Assembly: GCF_001424565.1 (NCBI RefSeq)
Contig: NZ_LMOL01000007.1
Location: 25,459-61,166, forward strand
DNA: 35,708 bases
Reading direction: 5' to 3'
DNA from: Arthrobacter sp. Leaf141
GTDB taxonomy: Bacteria > Actinomycetota > Actinomycetes > Actinomycetales > Micrococcaceae
Shown here: positions 7,772-16,819 of the stretch, piece by piece
Numbering within the stretch: the first letter of the stretch is position 1
Layout: each line of letters starts with the position of its first letter
Notes under the pieces: model-generated
What the model was told of the DNA's origin: nothing
The model's database searches: none
Seen by the model: the letters and a program-made list of their open reading frames with translations, nothing else
Program-made: the position numbers and the translations under genes

Positions 7772-9328
7772 TTAGGCGGCTTTTCGGGCGGAGGTCATGA
7801 GCTTCATCAGGCTTTCCTGGCTCGCTTCCGCCTTGTCGAGGACGCCGGTAATGGCGCCTTCGAAGATGGTGTAGATGCGGTCGGAGAGTCCCAGGAGCTC
7901 CGGCAGTTCCGAGGAAATGACGATCACGCCTTTACCCTGGTTGGCGAGCTGCTGGATGATGCCGTAAATCTCGTATTTGGCGCCGACGTCGATGCCCCGG
8001 GTGGGTTCATCCAGGATCAGCAGCTCCGGGTCGGTGAACATCCACTTGGCCAAGACCACCTTCTGCTGGTTGCCGCCGGAAAGTTTCGCCACACCTTCCT
8101 GGACCGAAGGGGCCTTGGTCCGCAGGGACTTCCGGTACTGCTCGGCCACCGCAAACTCCTTGTCGGTGTCCACAACGCTCCGCTTGCTGATTTTCTGGAG
8201 GTTGGCCGAAACGGTGGTGGTTTTGATGTCGTCCAGGAGGTTCAGGCCCAGCGACTTCCGGTCCTCGGTGACGTAGCCCAGCCCGGCGTCGATGGCCTGG
8301 GGAACGTTTTTGAGCGCCGTCTCCTTGCCGTGGATGTATACCTGGCCGGAAACGAAGTGGCCGTACGACCTGCCGAACACGGACCGGGCCAGTTCGGTCC
8401 GGCCGGCCCCCATCAGCCCGGCGAAGCCCACAATCTCGCCGCGGCGGACAAAGAAGTTGGAGCCCTTGCAGACCAGCCGGTCCTGGATCTGCGGGTGGGC
8501 CACCGTCCAGTCCTTCACTTCGAAGAAGACTTCGCCGATCTTGGGGGTGTGGTCCGGGAACCGGGACTCGAGGGTGCGGCCCACCATGCCCTTGATGATC
8601 CGGTCCTCATCAACGCCGTCCGCCTTGACGTTGAGCGTTTCGATCGATTTTCCGTCGCGGATGATGGTGATGGAATCGGCGATCTGTTCGATCTCGTTGA
8701 GCTTGTGCGAAATGATGATCGAGGTGATGCCGCGGCCTTTCAGGCCCAGGATGAGATCCAGCAGGTGCTGGGAGTCGGATTCGTTCAGCGCTGCGGTGGG
8801 CTCGTCCAGGATCAGGATTTTCACGGACTTGTTCAGGGCCTTGGCGATTTCAACCAGCTGCTGCTTGCCGACGCCGATTTCCTTGATGGGGGTGTCCGGG
8901 TTTTCGCGCAGGCCCACCCGGGCCAGGAGTTCGGTGGAGCGGATGCGGGCCTCGGCCCAGTCGATGACACCACGTTTGGTGGGTTCGTTGCCCAGGAAGA
9001 TGTTCTCCATGATGGAGAGCTCCGGGATCAGCGCCAGCTCCTGGTGGATGATCACGATGCCGGCCTGCTCGCTGGCCCTGATGTCCCGGAACTGTTGGGT
9101 CTGGCCCTGGTAGACGATGTCGCCGTCGTAGCTGCCGAACGGGTAGACCCCGGAGAGGACTTTCATCAGCGTCGACTTGCCGGCGCCGTTCTCGCCGCAG
9201 ATGGCGTGGACTTCGCCGGCCTTTACCCGCAGGCTGACTTCCGACAAGGCTTTAACGCCGGGAAACTCTTTGGTGATGGACCGCATCTCGAGGATGACAG
9301 GGTCCGTGTGCGTGGTCTGGGACGTCAT
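7772..9328 (-). CDS. mmsA: Multiple-monosaccharide ABC transporter ATP-binding protein (two ATPase domains)
   Basis: 518 residues with two fused nucleotide-binding domains, the standard layout for sugar importers of the RbsA/XylG/GguA type. Domain 1 has Walker [10 protein letters not shown] (45-53) and Walker [12 protein letters not shown]. Domain 2 has the degenerate Walker [10 protein letters not shown], signature [14 protein letters not shown] and Walker [24 protein letters not shown] ribosome site lies 8 nt before the ATG. It is the first gene of the operon and follows the ROK regulator gene by 132 bases containing a candidate operator-promoter. Confidence 0.93.
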   Translation of the reverse strand: MTSQTTHTDPVILEMRSITKEFPGVKALSEVSLRVKAGEVHAICGENGAGKSTLMKVLSGVYPFGSYDGDIVYQGQTQQFRDIRASEQAGIVIIHQELALIPELSIMENIFLGNEPTKRGVIDWAEARIRSTELLARVGLRENPDTPIKEIGVGKQQLVEIAKALNKSVKILILDEPTAALNESDSQHLLDLILGLKGRGITSIIISHKLNEIEQIADSITIIRDGKSIETLNVKADGVDEDRIIKGMVGRTLESRFPDHTPKIGEVFFEVKDWTVAHPQIQDRLVCKGSNFFVRRGEIVGFAGLMGAGRTELARSVFGRSYGHFVSGQVYIHGKETALKNVPQAIDAGLGYVTEDRKSLGLNLLDDIKTTTVSANLQKISKRSVVDTDKEFAVAEQYRKSLRTKAPSVQEGVAKLSGGNQQKVVLAKWMFTDPELLILDEPTRGIDVGAKYEIYGIIQQLANQGKGVIVISSELPELLGLSDRIYTIFEGAITGVLDKAEASQESLMKLMTSARKAA

Positions 9329-9397
9329 GGGCCCTAACCTCCATTAAAAAATGACTCCGTTGTCCGGCCGGCAAAGCGCAGGGCCGTCTGATGCAAA

Positions 9398-9427
9398 AGT
9401 AAACTGGATCACAGCTATTGTCGTCAA
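9398..9427 (-). promoter_or_regulatory. Candidate mmsA promoter
   Basis: On the minus strand, TTGACG (9422-9427) and TTTACT (9398-9403) are spaced by 18 bases. The -35 box lies inside the candidate ROK operator, so repressor binding would block polymerase. The -10 matches TATAAT at only 4 of 6 positions. Confidence 0.45.
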
Positions 9428-9440
9428 GTCTTGAACGCAA
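9418..9440. promoter_or_regulatory. Candidate ROK operator upstream of mmsA
   Basis: A 23-base dyad, TTG-N3-TCAAG-N-CTTGA-N3-CAA, has every non-N position symmetric. It lies 90 bases upstream of mmsA and just inside the gap after the ROK gene. The related sequence upstream of the ROK gene (10679-10700) agrees at 17 of 22 positions, supporting shared control. Confidence 0.6.
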
Positions 9441-9460
9441 TTACCGGATAACGAAATGGT

Positions 9461-10651
9461 CTAGTTTTTCCTGATGCCAGCATTTTGGAACACCAGGGCG
9501 GCCGCTCCGAGGGCTTCGGCACGGTCCCCGAGGGAGGACATGGTGAGGGTGGTGGTCTCCCCGATGACGGGGACTGCGTGCCGTGTCAGGCCCCGGCGGA
9601 TCGGGTCCAGCAGCAGGTCTCCGAGCCCGGCCAGCGGCCCGCCCACCACAATGACTTCGGGGTTGATCAGGTTGGCGACGTTGCCCAAAGCGCGGCCCAC
9701 GGACAGGCCGGCGTCGTCAACCACGCGCAGGGTGGCGGGGTCCCGGGCCAGGGCCTTCCGGACGATGTCAGCGGGCGTCAGCGGGCGGTCCTCGCCGCGG
9801 CTGAGCAGCTCGATCATGGTGGTGGTGGAGGCAATGGTTTCCAGGCAGCCGCGGTTGCCGCACCGGCACACCAGGCCCTGTTCGTGGATGGTGGCGTGGC
9901 CGATCTCGCCGGTGATCCCCACGTTGCCGTAGTACGGCGCGCCGTTGAGGATCAGGCCCGCGCCGATGCCTGATCCGATCTTCAGGAACATCAGGTTGCT
10001 GACGCCGCTGTGCCGGCCCCACGTGACCTCGGACCAGGCCCCGAGGTTGGCGTCGTTGTCAATGAAGACGGGAAATTGCAGTTTCTCTTCCAGGTGCTGC
10101 AGGATGTTGATGCCCACCCACTCAGGCAGGATCGCGCCCTGCGCAACGGTTCCCGTGCGCCGGTCAATCGGGCCGGGAATTCCGACGCCGGCACCCACCA
10201 CGGCGGTCCGCTCTATGTTGCTTTCCCGCAACAGTTTGTCCAGCAGGGTCACTGCCGCCTGGATGCCGTCCTCCGCCTGGTGGCCCAGTGGCAGCATCAC
10301 GGATTCCTCGGCGATCACGCGGTAGCTCAGGGAGGCCAGGACCACGCGGAGGTGCCGCCGGCCGAAGTCGATGCCAACGGCCACGGCGCCGTTGCTGTTG
10401 AGTCTCACGTTGAGGGCGCGGCGGCCGGAACTGGTAATCGGTTCCGTGGACGCGAGGCCGGAGTCCAGCATGATCTTGACGATGTTGGAGACCGTCGCCG
10501 TGGAGAGGCCTGTCTGCCGGGCGAGTTCAGCCTGGGTTGAAGGCCCGCCGCGCAGGCTTTCGATGATGCGTTGCTGGTTCAGCTGCCGCAGTGCGGACTG
10601 TGAGCCGGGATTCTTTGGCTTGCTCCTCGTTGAGCGCGGGGTTCCGGACAT
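9461..10651 (-). CDS. ROK-family transcriptional repressor
   Basis: 396 residues. The N-terminal winged helix-turn-helix (about residues 20-80, with STQAELARQTGLSTATVSNIV) is followed by a ROK sugar-kinase-like domain with GVGIPGPID, DNDANLGAW and the zinc motif CRCGNRGCLE. This is the NagC/XylR/Mlc layout. It should bind DNA and release it when a sugar ligand is present. Position directly upstream of and co-directional with mmsA-mmsB-chvE, plus matching candidate operators before both, point to local control of the importer and autoregulation. No ribosome site is obvious before the ATG. Confidence 0.93.
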   Translation of the reverse strand: MSGTPRSTRSKPKNPGSQSALRQLNQQRIIESLRGGPSTQAELARQTGLSTATVSNIVKIMLDSGLASTEPITSSGRRALNVRLNSNGAVAVGIDFGRRHLRVVLASLSYRVIAEESVMLPLGHQAEDGIQAAVTLLDKLLRESNIERTAVVGAGVGIPGPIDRRTGTVAQGAILPEWVGINILQHLEEKLQFPVFIDNDANLGAWSEVTWGRHSGVSNLMFLKIGSGIGAGLILNGAPYYGNVGITGEIGHATIHEQGLVCRCGNRGCLETIASTTTMIELLSRGEDRPLTPADIVRKALARDPATLRVVDDAGLSVGRALGNVANLINPEVIVVGGPLAGLGDLLLDPIRRGLTRHAVPVIGETTTLTMSSLGDRAEALGAAALVFQNAGIRKN

Positions 10652-10678
10652 GCTATGTACAGTGCCCTATTTCCCGGC

Positions 10679-10701
10679 TTGTAGTCAAGAAGTTAACGCA
10701 T
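10679..10701. promoter_or_regulatory. Candidate ROK operator upstream of its own gene
   Basis: TTGTAGTCAAG-N5-AACGCA shares TTGT-N-GTCAAG-N5-AACGCA with the site at 9418. The left half is well kept and the right half is degenerate. It lies 28-50 bases upstream of the ROK start codon and overlaps a minus-strand TTGACT. A perfect 10-base palindrome, ACGCATGCGT (10696-10705), overlaps its right edge. Confidence 0.5.
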
Positions 10702-10854
10702 GCGTCGGTTAGCGGTAACTTTTTGGTCATAGGACGATTCGGCCCCCGATGGCATGCTGCGTGTGCAAATGGCCCGGACGCATCCCGGCGCGCGCTGGTT
10801 AGGCTGGAGCCAGGCCGTTATCCCCCGGCCGTCCCGCGATGGAAGGTGGTAGCG

Positions 10855-11649
10855 GTGCTGCTGGCACTCCTGCAGGCAAACGCCGCAGTCCTTGACCCTG
10901 ATGCCAACCTCGATTCCCTTGAAGCCGCGGCAGCCACCGCCGCCGCGCGGGGCGCAGCCGTCCTGGTCACCCCGGAACTGTTCCTGGTGGGCTACGCGCC
11001 GCGGCGCATCCGGTCCGGCCTGGACCCGGACATTCTCCCGGCGCTGCGCCAGCGGCTGGCTGACATTGCCAGGCGGCACGGGATTGCGTTGGTGTACAGC
11101 CTGCCCCGCCTCACCGCCCAGGGGGAGTGGCAAATCAGCGCCACCCTCCTCGACGCGCAAGGCGCCAGCTTGCTGGAGTATGGCAAAGTGCACCTTTTCG
11201 GCCCGGACGAGCGGGCGGCCTTCAGCCCCGCCACCCAGCCGCCCGCCGTCGTCGACTTCCACGGAATCCCCACCTCGATGGTGATCTGCTTCGACGTCGA
11301 ATTCCCCGAAACCGTACGGGCCGCGGCCTCGCGCGGAGCCGAACTGCTCCTGGTCCCCACGGCGCTGGCCCACGGCTTTGACGACGTACCCCAGGTGCTG
11401 CTCCGCGCCAGGGCGCTGGAAAGCCAGGTCAGCATCGCCTACGCGAACCATTCCGGCGTCGAGGACGGCCTTCGGTTTCTGGGCGGCAGCGTGGTGGCCG
11501 GGCCGGACGGCAAACTGCTGGCGGCTGCCGGAGCCGGAGCCACTGTCCTCTTTGCCGAGGTTGATCCCGCAGCGGCGCGGCGGGAGCGGGCCGAGGTGCC
11601 GTACCTGGCCGAGCGTCGCCCGGACCTGTACCGGGACTGGGGCTACTGA
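10855..11649 (+). CDS. davA: DavA-like 5-aminovaleramide amidohydrolase (nitrilase superfamily)
   Basis: 264 residues from the GTG at 10855, chosen for the GGAAGG site 8 nt upstream and because the protein then begins at the first beta strand of the fold (LLALLQANA). The nitrilase-family Glu-Lys-Cys triad is visible: E41 in TPELFLVGY, K111 in YGKVHLFG and C145 in VICFDVEFPE. Length and many stretches (GAELLLVPTA, RARALESQ, YAN, VPYL near the end) recall Pseudomonas DavA from memory. It would hydrolyse 5-aminovaleramide to 5-aminovalerate plus ammonia. The DavB-like oxidase, which makes that amide, is encoded nearby. Its stop overlaps that of the convergent PucR gene by 7 bases. Another omega-amidase or carbamoyl hydrolase activity is the alternative. 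Confidence 0.78.
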   Translation: MLLALLQANAAVLDPDANLDSLEAAAATAAARGAAVLVTPELFLVGYAPRRIRSGLDPDILPALRQRLADIARRHGIALVYSLPRLTAQGEWQISATLLDAQGASLLEYGKVHLFGPDERAAFSPATQPPAVVDFHGIPTSMVICFDVEFPETVRAAASRGAELLLVPTALAHGFDDVPQVLLRARALESQVSIAYANHSGVEDGLRFLGGSVVAGPDGKLLAAAGAGATVLFAEVDPAAARRERAEVPYLAERRPDLYRDWGY

Positions 11650-13421
11650 CCGGCAGAGTCCACAAACTGCAGCGCAAACCATAGTTCGGCCCGCGCTGCC
11701 GCCTGCGCCAGGTCCAGGTCCAGGAGTTCCGCCAGCGCGGTGATCTGCCGGCGGACGCTGTTGCGGTGCAGGCCCAGGTCCTTGGCCGCGGCATCCCAGC
11801 TGCCGTTGGCGGCCAGCCACGAGCGAAGCACCAGCAACTGCGCGTCCCGGCGCGCCGGTTCCTGTTCAAGGACAGGGGCCAGCAGCCGGGCGGCGAGCAA
11901 CGCGCCGGCGTCGGCGCCCAGCAAACCGGCGACGGACCAGGTGAGGTCTTCCTCCCGCACCGTCGATGCGGTGGCCAGGACCCGCGGGCGAAGCGCGGTG
12001 GCGCGCTGGTAGGCGGCAGCCAGGCCCGGAAGTTCCGTGGGGGCGCCCACCACCAGCCGCCACCCTAGCTGCTCCACCTCCGCCAGCAGCGGCCCGTCCA
12101 CCTTGAGGCGGGTCACGGTGGCGAAGCCGTCATCGGTCAGTTCCACCAGCTTGGTGTCGAAAATCCGCCGCCAGTGCAGCAGGTCGCGGACGGCGCCTTC
12201 CGTGGCGGCAGGAGCCGCTGCCGGTGTGCCGGACCGGAGCCCCAGCACCACGCGGACCGGGGCCGACCGGGTCCCGCCCACGCTCTGGGCCAGCAGGTCC
12301 TTGAGGGCGTTGAGCCGGCGGGAGCTGTTACCGGCCAGGCTGTCCGGGTGCAGCAGCAGGGCGGTGGCCAGCTGGCTGGGTGCCAGGGAGCCGCTGGTCC
12401 GCTGCCGGACCAGCAGCTCCAGCAGTCCCACCACGGCGGACACCACATTGTTCTGGGCTGGCGTCAGGGGTTTGCCGGCCCCCAGCACCAGGGCGCCCAG
12501 CGTCGCGTCCCGGGTGTTGCGCAGCGGATGCCCGAACAGCAGGGTGGGATCCGGGGTGTCCACGGAGCCGGTTTCGATGCGGGGCCCGCTGCCGGCCAGG
12601 AGCCTGGCCACCAGCGGCTGGAGGAGGGAATGCTCGACGGCGGCCCTGGGGTTGGTGCCGGGGCCCGCCTGTGCGGCCGCCCGGGCCCGCGCCCTGCCGT
12701 CCGCCCCCACCAGGACAGCCCACACCGGCACGCGTTCGGTGAGCGCCGCCAGCAGCTCGTGTTCCGGCCGGGCGGACAGGACGGCCCGCATCAGGTGCCT
12801 GTTGGTCTCCGCCAGGTGCCGGAACACCTGGGCGTTCCCGGATTCCAGGAGTTTGGAGAATTCCAGGCCCAGCGCGGCGAACGGGATGCTGGCCGGAACT
12901 TCCACCAGCGTCAGGCCGTGACGCCGGCAGGCTTCCACCAAGGCGTCGGGAACCGCGTCGAAGTAAGGCTGCAGGCCGAATCCCAGGGCAGCGACCCCGG
13001 CTGCCACCAGGCGCCGGACGTACGCGTCCGCCTGCGCCGCCGTGCCGCCGTCCTCCGCCGCACCGCCCGCAGCGGCACCCGGGGCGGGGGAGCCGCCGCG
13101 GTGCGTGCCGCCGTCGTCCGGGCCTGCTGCCGGCCCGCTCCGCAGCCCGCCGCTGCGACCGCTGCCGCCGGTACCGGGGTGATCGCCGGCGTGGCCCCCG
13201 GCCAGGAACGGCAGGCCCGCAGTCAGCACAAATTCGCCGTCCAGCAGGTACGGCGTGGGGTCACCGAGTTCGCTGGGCTCCACCCAGCGCAGCGGCGCGG
13301 CACCGTTGCCGGCATGGTGCACCACTGTCACCCCGGCAGGCAGAGCGGCCAGGAAGCGGCCCAGGGTTACTGCGTCCAGCTGCTCCGGGCTACCATCGTT
13401 CTCTGGTGCATTGTGTCTCAT
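11643..13421 (-). CDS. PucR-family transcriptional regulator
   Basis: 592 residues. The N-terminal PucR ligand domain (about 18-75 and 130-190) is interrupted by a Gly/Ala/Pro-rich stretch of about 55 residues. A GGDEF-like central region follows, and the C-terminus is the HTH_30 helix-turn-helix (LRSWLAANGSWDAAAKDLGL and HRNSVRRQITALAELLDLDL). PucR proteins usually activate amine, purine or amino-acid use genes in response to substrate. It is divergent from the APC-davB pair across a 110-base gap and convergent with davA, so lysine or an intermediate is the probable signal. The Gly-rich insert is unusual for the family. Confidence 0.88.
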   Translation of the reverse strand: MRHNAPENDGSPEQLDAVTLGRFLAALPAGVTVVHHAGNGAAPLRWVEPSELGDPTPYLLDGEFVLTAGLPFLAGGHAGDHPGTGGSGRSGGLRSGPAAGPDDGGTHRGGSPAPGAAAGGAAEDGGTAAQADAYVRRLVAAGVAALGFGLQPYFDAVPDALVEACRRHGLTLVEVPASIPFAALGLEFSKLLESGNAQVFRHLAETNRHLMRAVLSARPEHELLAALTERVPVWAVLVGADGRARARAAAQAGPGTNPRAAVEHSLLQPLVARLLAGSGPRIETGSVDTPDPTLLFGHPLRNTRDATLGALVLGAGKPLTPAQNNVVSAVVGLLELLVRQRTSGSLAPSQLATALLLHPDSLAGNSSRRLNALKDLLAQSVGGTRSAPVRVVLGLRSGTPAAAPAATEGAVRDLLHWRRIFDTKLVELTDDGFATVTRLKVDGPLLAEVEQLGWRLVVGAPTELPGLAAAYQRATALRPRVLATASTVREEDLTWSVAGLLGADAGALLAARLLAPVLEQEPARRDAQLLVLRSWLAANGSWDAAAKDLGLHRNSVRRQITALAELLDLDLAQAAARAELWFALQFVDSAGQ

Positions 13422-13531
13422 GCTGGAAGCCTACAGGTTGTTTTGCACACCATTGAGATGCTGCTCACACCCCTAGTCTGGGGAAAGGGAAAACCAGTTC
13501 AACCACCCACCAACAGGAACGGACGTCAACG

Positions 13532-15043
13532 ATGACTGTGCCAACACTTTCCGGCAGGGGGCCGGCCCGGGCAGCCGGCCGGCCTTCACTCGGCGCGCAA
13601 CTGCTGCGCCGCAAGCCGATCGCGCAGATGGTCACCGAAGCCGGCGACGCACAGGACGGACCCCGTCTGGTCCGCAGCTTCGGCGTGCTCCAGCTGACAA
13701 TGATTTCCGTTGGCGCCACCCTTGGCACCGGCATCCTGGTGATCCTCGGCGAATCGGTGCCGCTGGCGGGGCCGGCCATCTGGATCTCCTTCGCCATCGC
13801 CGGCCTGGCCGCGCTGCTGTCCGCCGTCTCCTACGCCGAGATGGCAGGCATGGTGCCCGTCTCCGGCTCCAGCTACTCCTATACCTACGCCACCATGGGC
13901 GAGGGCATGGCCTGGATCTGCGGCTGGTGCCTGGTCCTGGAATACGCGGTCTCCGTGGCCGCCGTCGCGGTCGGCGCCGGCCAGTATGTCAACGAGGCCC
14001 TGGCCGTCTTTGGAACCGCTCTCCCGGACGCGCTGTCCCAGCCGCCGGGCGACGGCGGCATGATCAACGTCCCCGCCATGGTCATCGTGTTGCTCGCCAC
14101 CGCGCTCCTGGTCCGCGGCGCCAAGGAAAGTGCCTGGATCAACACGTCCATCGTGGTGGTCAAGGTGGGCATCCTGCTCTTCTTCTGCGCAGTGGCCTTC
14201 ACCGCCTTCACCGCAGGCAACTTCGAGCCGCTGCTGCCCATGGGGGCCGCCGGCGTCTCCGCCGCAGCCTCACGGGTCTTCTTCTCCTACATTGGCTTTG
14301 ATGCCGCCTCCACAGCCGGTGAGGAGGCCCGCAACCCCAAAAAGGACCTGCCCCGTGCCATCATGCTGTCCATGCTGATTGTCACCACCATTTATGTCCT
14401 GGTGGCAGTTGCCGCCATTGGCGCCCGGCCGTGGGGCTGGTTCGACGGCACCGAGGCCGCCCTGGTGAAAATTCTTGAGGAGACCACCGGCCAGCCCTGG
14501 ATCGGGCTCGTGTTTGCTGTCGGCGCCGTGCTGGCCATCGCCAGCATCGTCCTGACCGTCCTCTACGGCCAGACCCGCATCCTGCTGTCCATGGCCCGGG
14601 ACGGCCTGATTCCCGCCGTCTTCGGCCGGGTGTCCCGCCGGACCGGCACCCCCGTGGTTGGCACGCTCCTGGTGGGGACCGCCGTCGCGCTCACTGCCGG
14701 GCTGATCCCGCTCGGCGCCCTGGCGGACGCAACCAGCATCGGCACCCTGTTCGCCTTCGGCCTGGTGAACGTGGCCGTCATCTACCTGCGGCGCAGCCGG
14801 CCGGACCTCGAACGGACCTTCCGGGTGCCGCTTTTCCCCATCACCCCCATCCTCGGCGCCATCATGTGCGGCTACCTCATGGCCAACCTCGGCGCCGACA
14901 CCTGGGTGGTGTTCGCGCTGTGGATGCTGGTGGGTATTGCCGCTTACTTCTCCTACGGCCGGCGCCATTCCAAGGTGGCGGCGATGAGCTCCGCGGACTA
15001 CCTTGAGGTGTCCGCCGCCCGCCCCGCACCGCAGCATTCCTGA
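13532..15043 (+). CDS. APC-family permease, cationic amino acid transporter (CAT) type
   Basis: 503 residues with about twelve hydrophobic segments. The APC signature appears early (MISVGATLGTGILVILGE, near residues 54-71), followed by SYAEMAGMVPVSGSSYSY and FFSYIGFDAASTAGEEARNP, which is typical of CAT/YhdG-like lysine/arginine transporters. A weak GGAACGG site precedes the ATG. It is followed after 36 bases by davB on the same strand and likely forms an operon with it. Inferred role: L-lysine import for the monooxygenase; substrate is inferred from context. Confidence 0.88.
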   Translation: MTVPTLSGRGPARAAGRPSLGAQLLRRKPIAQMVTEAGDAQDGPRLVRSFGVLQLTMISVGATLGTGILVILGESVPLAGPAIWISFAIAGLAALLSAVSYAEMAGMVPVSGSSYSYTYATMGEGMAWICGWCLVLEYAVSVAAVAVGAGQYVNEALAVFGTALPDALSQPPGDGGMINVPAMVIVLLATALLVRGAKESAWINTSIVVVKVGILLFFCAVAFTAFTAGNFEPLLPMGAAGVSAAASRVFFSYIGFDAASTAGEEARNPKKDLPRAIMLSMLIVTTIYVLVAVAAIGARPWGWFDGTEAALVKILEETTGQPWIGLVFAVGAVLAIASIVLTVLYGQTRILLSMARDGLIPAVFGRVSRRTGTPVVGTLLVGTAVALTAGLIPLGALADATSIGTLFAFGLVNVAVIYLRRSRPDLERTFRVPLFPITPILGAIMCGYLMANLGADTWVVFALWMLVGIAAYFSYGRRHSKVAAMSSADYLEVSAARPAPQHS

Positions 15044-15079
15044 TCCGGACCGTCCCAAACCTTCCAAAGGCAGACTTCA

Positions 15080-16801
15080 ATGACCATCGCCACAGAACTT
15101 CCGGCCTCCGGCCCCGCAGGCGCCCCCTCACAGGGTGGTGCCGATGCCGGGACGGCTGCCCCCATCACCATGCTCAACCCGGACTTCCCGTTCAGCTACG
15201 ACCACTACCTGGCCCACCCGGACGGTCTCGGTTCGGTGCCGCCGGAGCTGCTGGGCACCGAAGTGGCAGTCATCGGGGCCGGCCTGTCCGGCCTGGTCAC
15301 CGCCTACGAACTGATGAAGCTGGGCCTGCGGCCTGTGGTGTACGAGGCGGACCAGATCGGCGGCCGACTCCGCACCGCCAACTTCCCGGCAGCACCCGGC
15401 GTCGTGGCGGACCTGGGCGGCATGCGGTTCCCGGTGTCAGGCAAGGCCTTTTACCACTACGTGGACCTGCTGGGCCTGGACACCCAGGAATTCCCCAACC
15501 CGCTCTCCAACGCCACCTCCAGCACCGTGATCGAGCTCGCCGGCAGGAAGTACTATGCCGAAAAGCCCTCGGACCTGCCGCCGTTCTTCCGTGAGGTGGC
15601 CGACGCCTGGAAGGCTGCCGTGAACGACGGCGCCAGGTTCACTGAAATGCAGGAGGCCATCCGCACCCGGGACACGGGCAGGATCAAGGAACTCTGGAAC
15701 GAGCTGCTGCCGCTGATGGACGAGCAGACCTTTTACGGCTTCATCGCCGCCAGCGAGTCCTTCAAAAAGGCCGGGTTCACGCACCGGGAGGCGTTTGGCC
15801 AGGTGGGCTTCGGCACCGGCGGCTGGGACACGGACTTCCCCAACTCGATCCTCGAGATCCTGCGGGTGGTCTACACCGACGCTGACGACGCGCACCGGCT
15901 GATCCGGGGCGGCGCGCAACGGCTCCCCGAGGCACTCTGGCAGCACGCGCCGTCGGGCCTTGCCCACTGGCCGGAGGGCACCTCCCTGGCCTCGCTGCAC
16001 TCCGGGTCCCCGCGCGGCGCCGTGGGCAAAATCAGCCGCGACCCGGACGGCAACCTGCGGATCCGCGAACGCTGGGGCCGCGAAGCCACCTACCCGGCAG
16101 TGGTCACCACGTGCCAGTCCTGGCTGCTGTCCACCCGCATCCATACCGAAGAGGCGCTCTTCCCGGCGGAGCTGTGGACGGCGATCGAGCGTTCGCACTA
16201 CATGCAGTCGTCCAAGACCTTCGTGATGGTGGACCGGCCGTTCTGGAAGGACATTGATCCGGCCACGGGCCACGAGGTGTTGTCCATGACCCTCACGGAC
16301 CGGCTGAACCGCGCCACCTACCTCCTGGACAACGGCCCGGACCAGCCCGCGGTCATCCTGCTTTCCTACACCTGGAACGACGACGCGCTGAAGTGGCTGG
16401 CGCTCGACGCCGACGAACGCGTGGAGCTGATGCTGCACTCGCTCGAGCAGATCTACCCCACGGTGGACATCGCCAGCCACATCGTGGGCCAGCCCATCAC
16501 CGTGTCCTGGGAAGCGGACCCCAACTTCATGGGTGCGTTCAAGGCCAACCTGCCCGGGCACTACCGCTACCAGCAGCGGCTGTTTACGCACTTCAAGCAG
16601 GACGCGCTGCCCGACTACCAGCGCGGCATCTTCCTGGCCGGCGACGACGTTTCCTTCACTGCCGGCTGGGCCGAGGGCGCCGTGACCACCGGCCTGAACG
16701 CGGTGTGGGGCGTGGTGAACCACCTGGGCGGGTCGGCGGCGCCGGGCAACCCCGGTCCCGGCGAGCTGCTCGACTCGATCGGGCCGGTCAGCCTGGACTG
16801 A
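15080..16801 (+). CDS. davB: L-lysine 2-monooxygenase (FAD amine oxidase family)
   Basis: 573 residues. It converts L-lysine, O2 and FAD-bound electrons to 5-aminovaleramide, CO2 and water. The FAD Rossmann motif is VAVIGAGLSGL (63-73) with the acceptor Glu89 in VVYEA and GGRLR after it. GGMRFPVS, FGTGGWDTDFPNS, MQSSKTFVMVDRPFWKD, SMTLTDRL, ITVSWEADP and GDDVSFTAGWAEGA agree closely with Pseudomonas putida DavB as I recall it, more closely than with the related tryptophan 2-monooxygenase IaaM. A 30-residue Ala/Gly/Pro-rich N-terminal extension precedes the family start. It lies downstream of the CAT permease, with a DavA-like amidase in the same locus. Substrate specificity is inferred and not proved. 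Confidence 0.85.
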   Translation: MTIATELPASGPAGAPSQGGADAGTAAPITMLNPDFPFSYDHYLAHPDGLGSVPPELLGTEVAVIGAGLSGLVTAYELMKLGLRPVVYEADQIGGRLRTANFPAAPGVVADLGGMRFPVSGKAFYHYVDLLGLDTQEFPNPLSNATSSTVIELAGRKYYAEKPSDLPPFFREVADAWKAAVNDGARFTEMQEAIRTRDTGRIKELWNELLPLMDEQTFYGFIAASESFKKAGFTHREAFGQVGFGTGGWDTDFPNSILEILRVVYTDADDAHRLIRGGAQRLPEALWQHAPSGLAHWPEGTSLASLHSGSPRGAVGKISRDPDGNLRIRERWGREATYPAVVTTCQSWLLSTRIHTEEALFPAELWTAIERSHYMQSSKTFVMVDRPFWKDIDPATGHEVLSMTLTDRLNRATYLLDNGPDQPAVILLSYTWNDDALKWLALDADERVELMLHSLEQIYPTVDIASHIVGQPITVSWEADPNFMGAFKANLPGHYRYQQRLFTHFKQDALPDYQRGIFLAGDDVSFTAGWAEGAVTTGLNAVWGVVNHLGGSAAPGNPGPGELLDSIGPVSLD

Positions 16802-16819
16802 TTCCCTGGGTTAGTGGGG

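Noticed and set aside
6914..9337. Open plus-strand frame of 807 codons
   Set aside because: It is antisense to mmsB and mmsA and has no recognisable protein features.
15437..16723. Open minus-strand frame of 428 codons
   Set aside because: It is the antisense shadow of davB.
15080..16801. Tryptophan 2-monooxygenase (IaaM) or putrescine oxidase call
   Set aside because: The fold is shared with IaaM, but the recalled match to Pseudomonas DavB is closer over the whole length, and the neighbouring amidase looks like DavA rather than an amidase-signature IaaH. Putrescine oxidases are shorter. Kept as alternatives.
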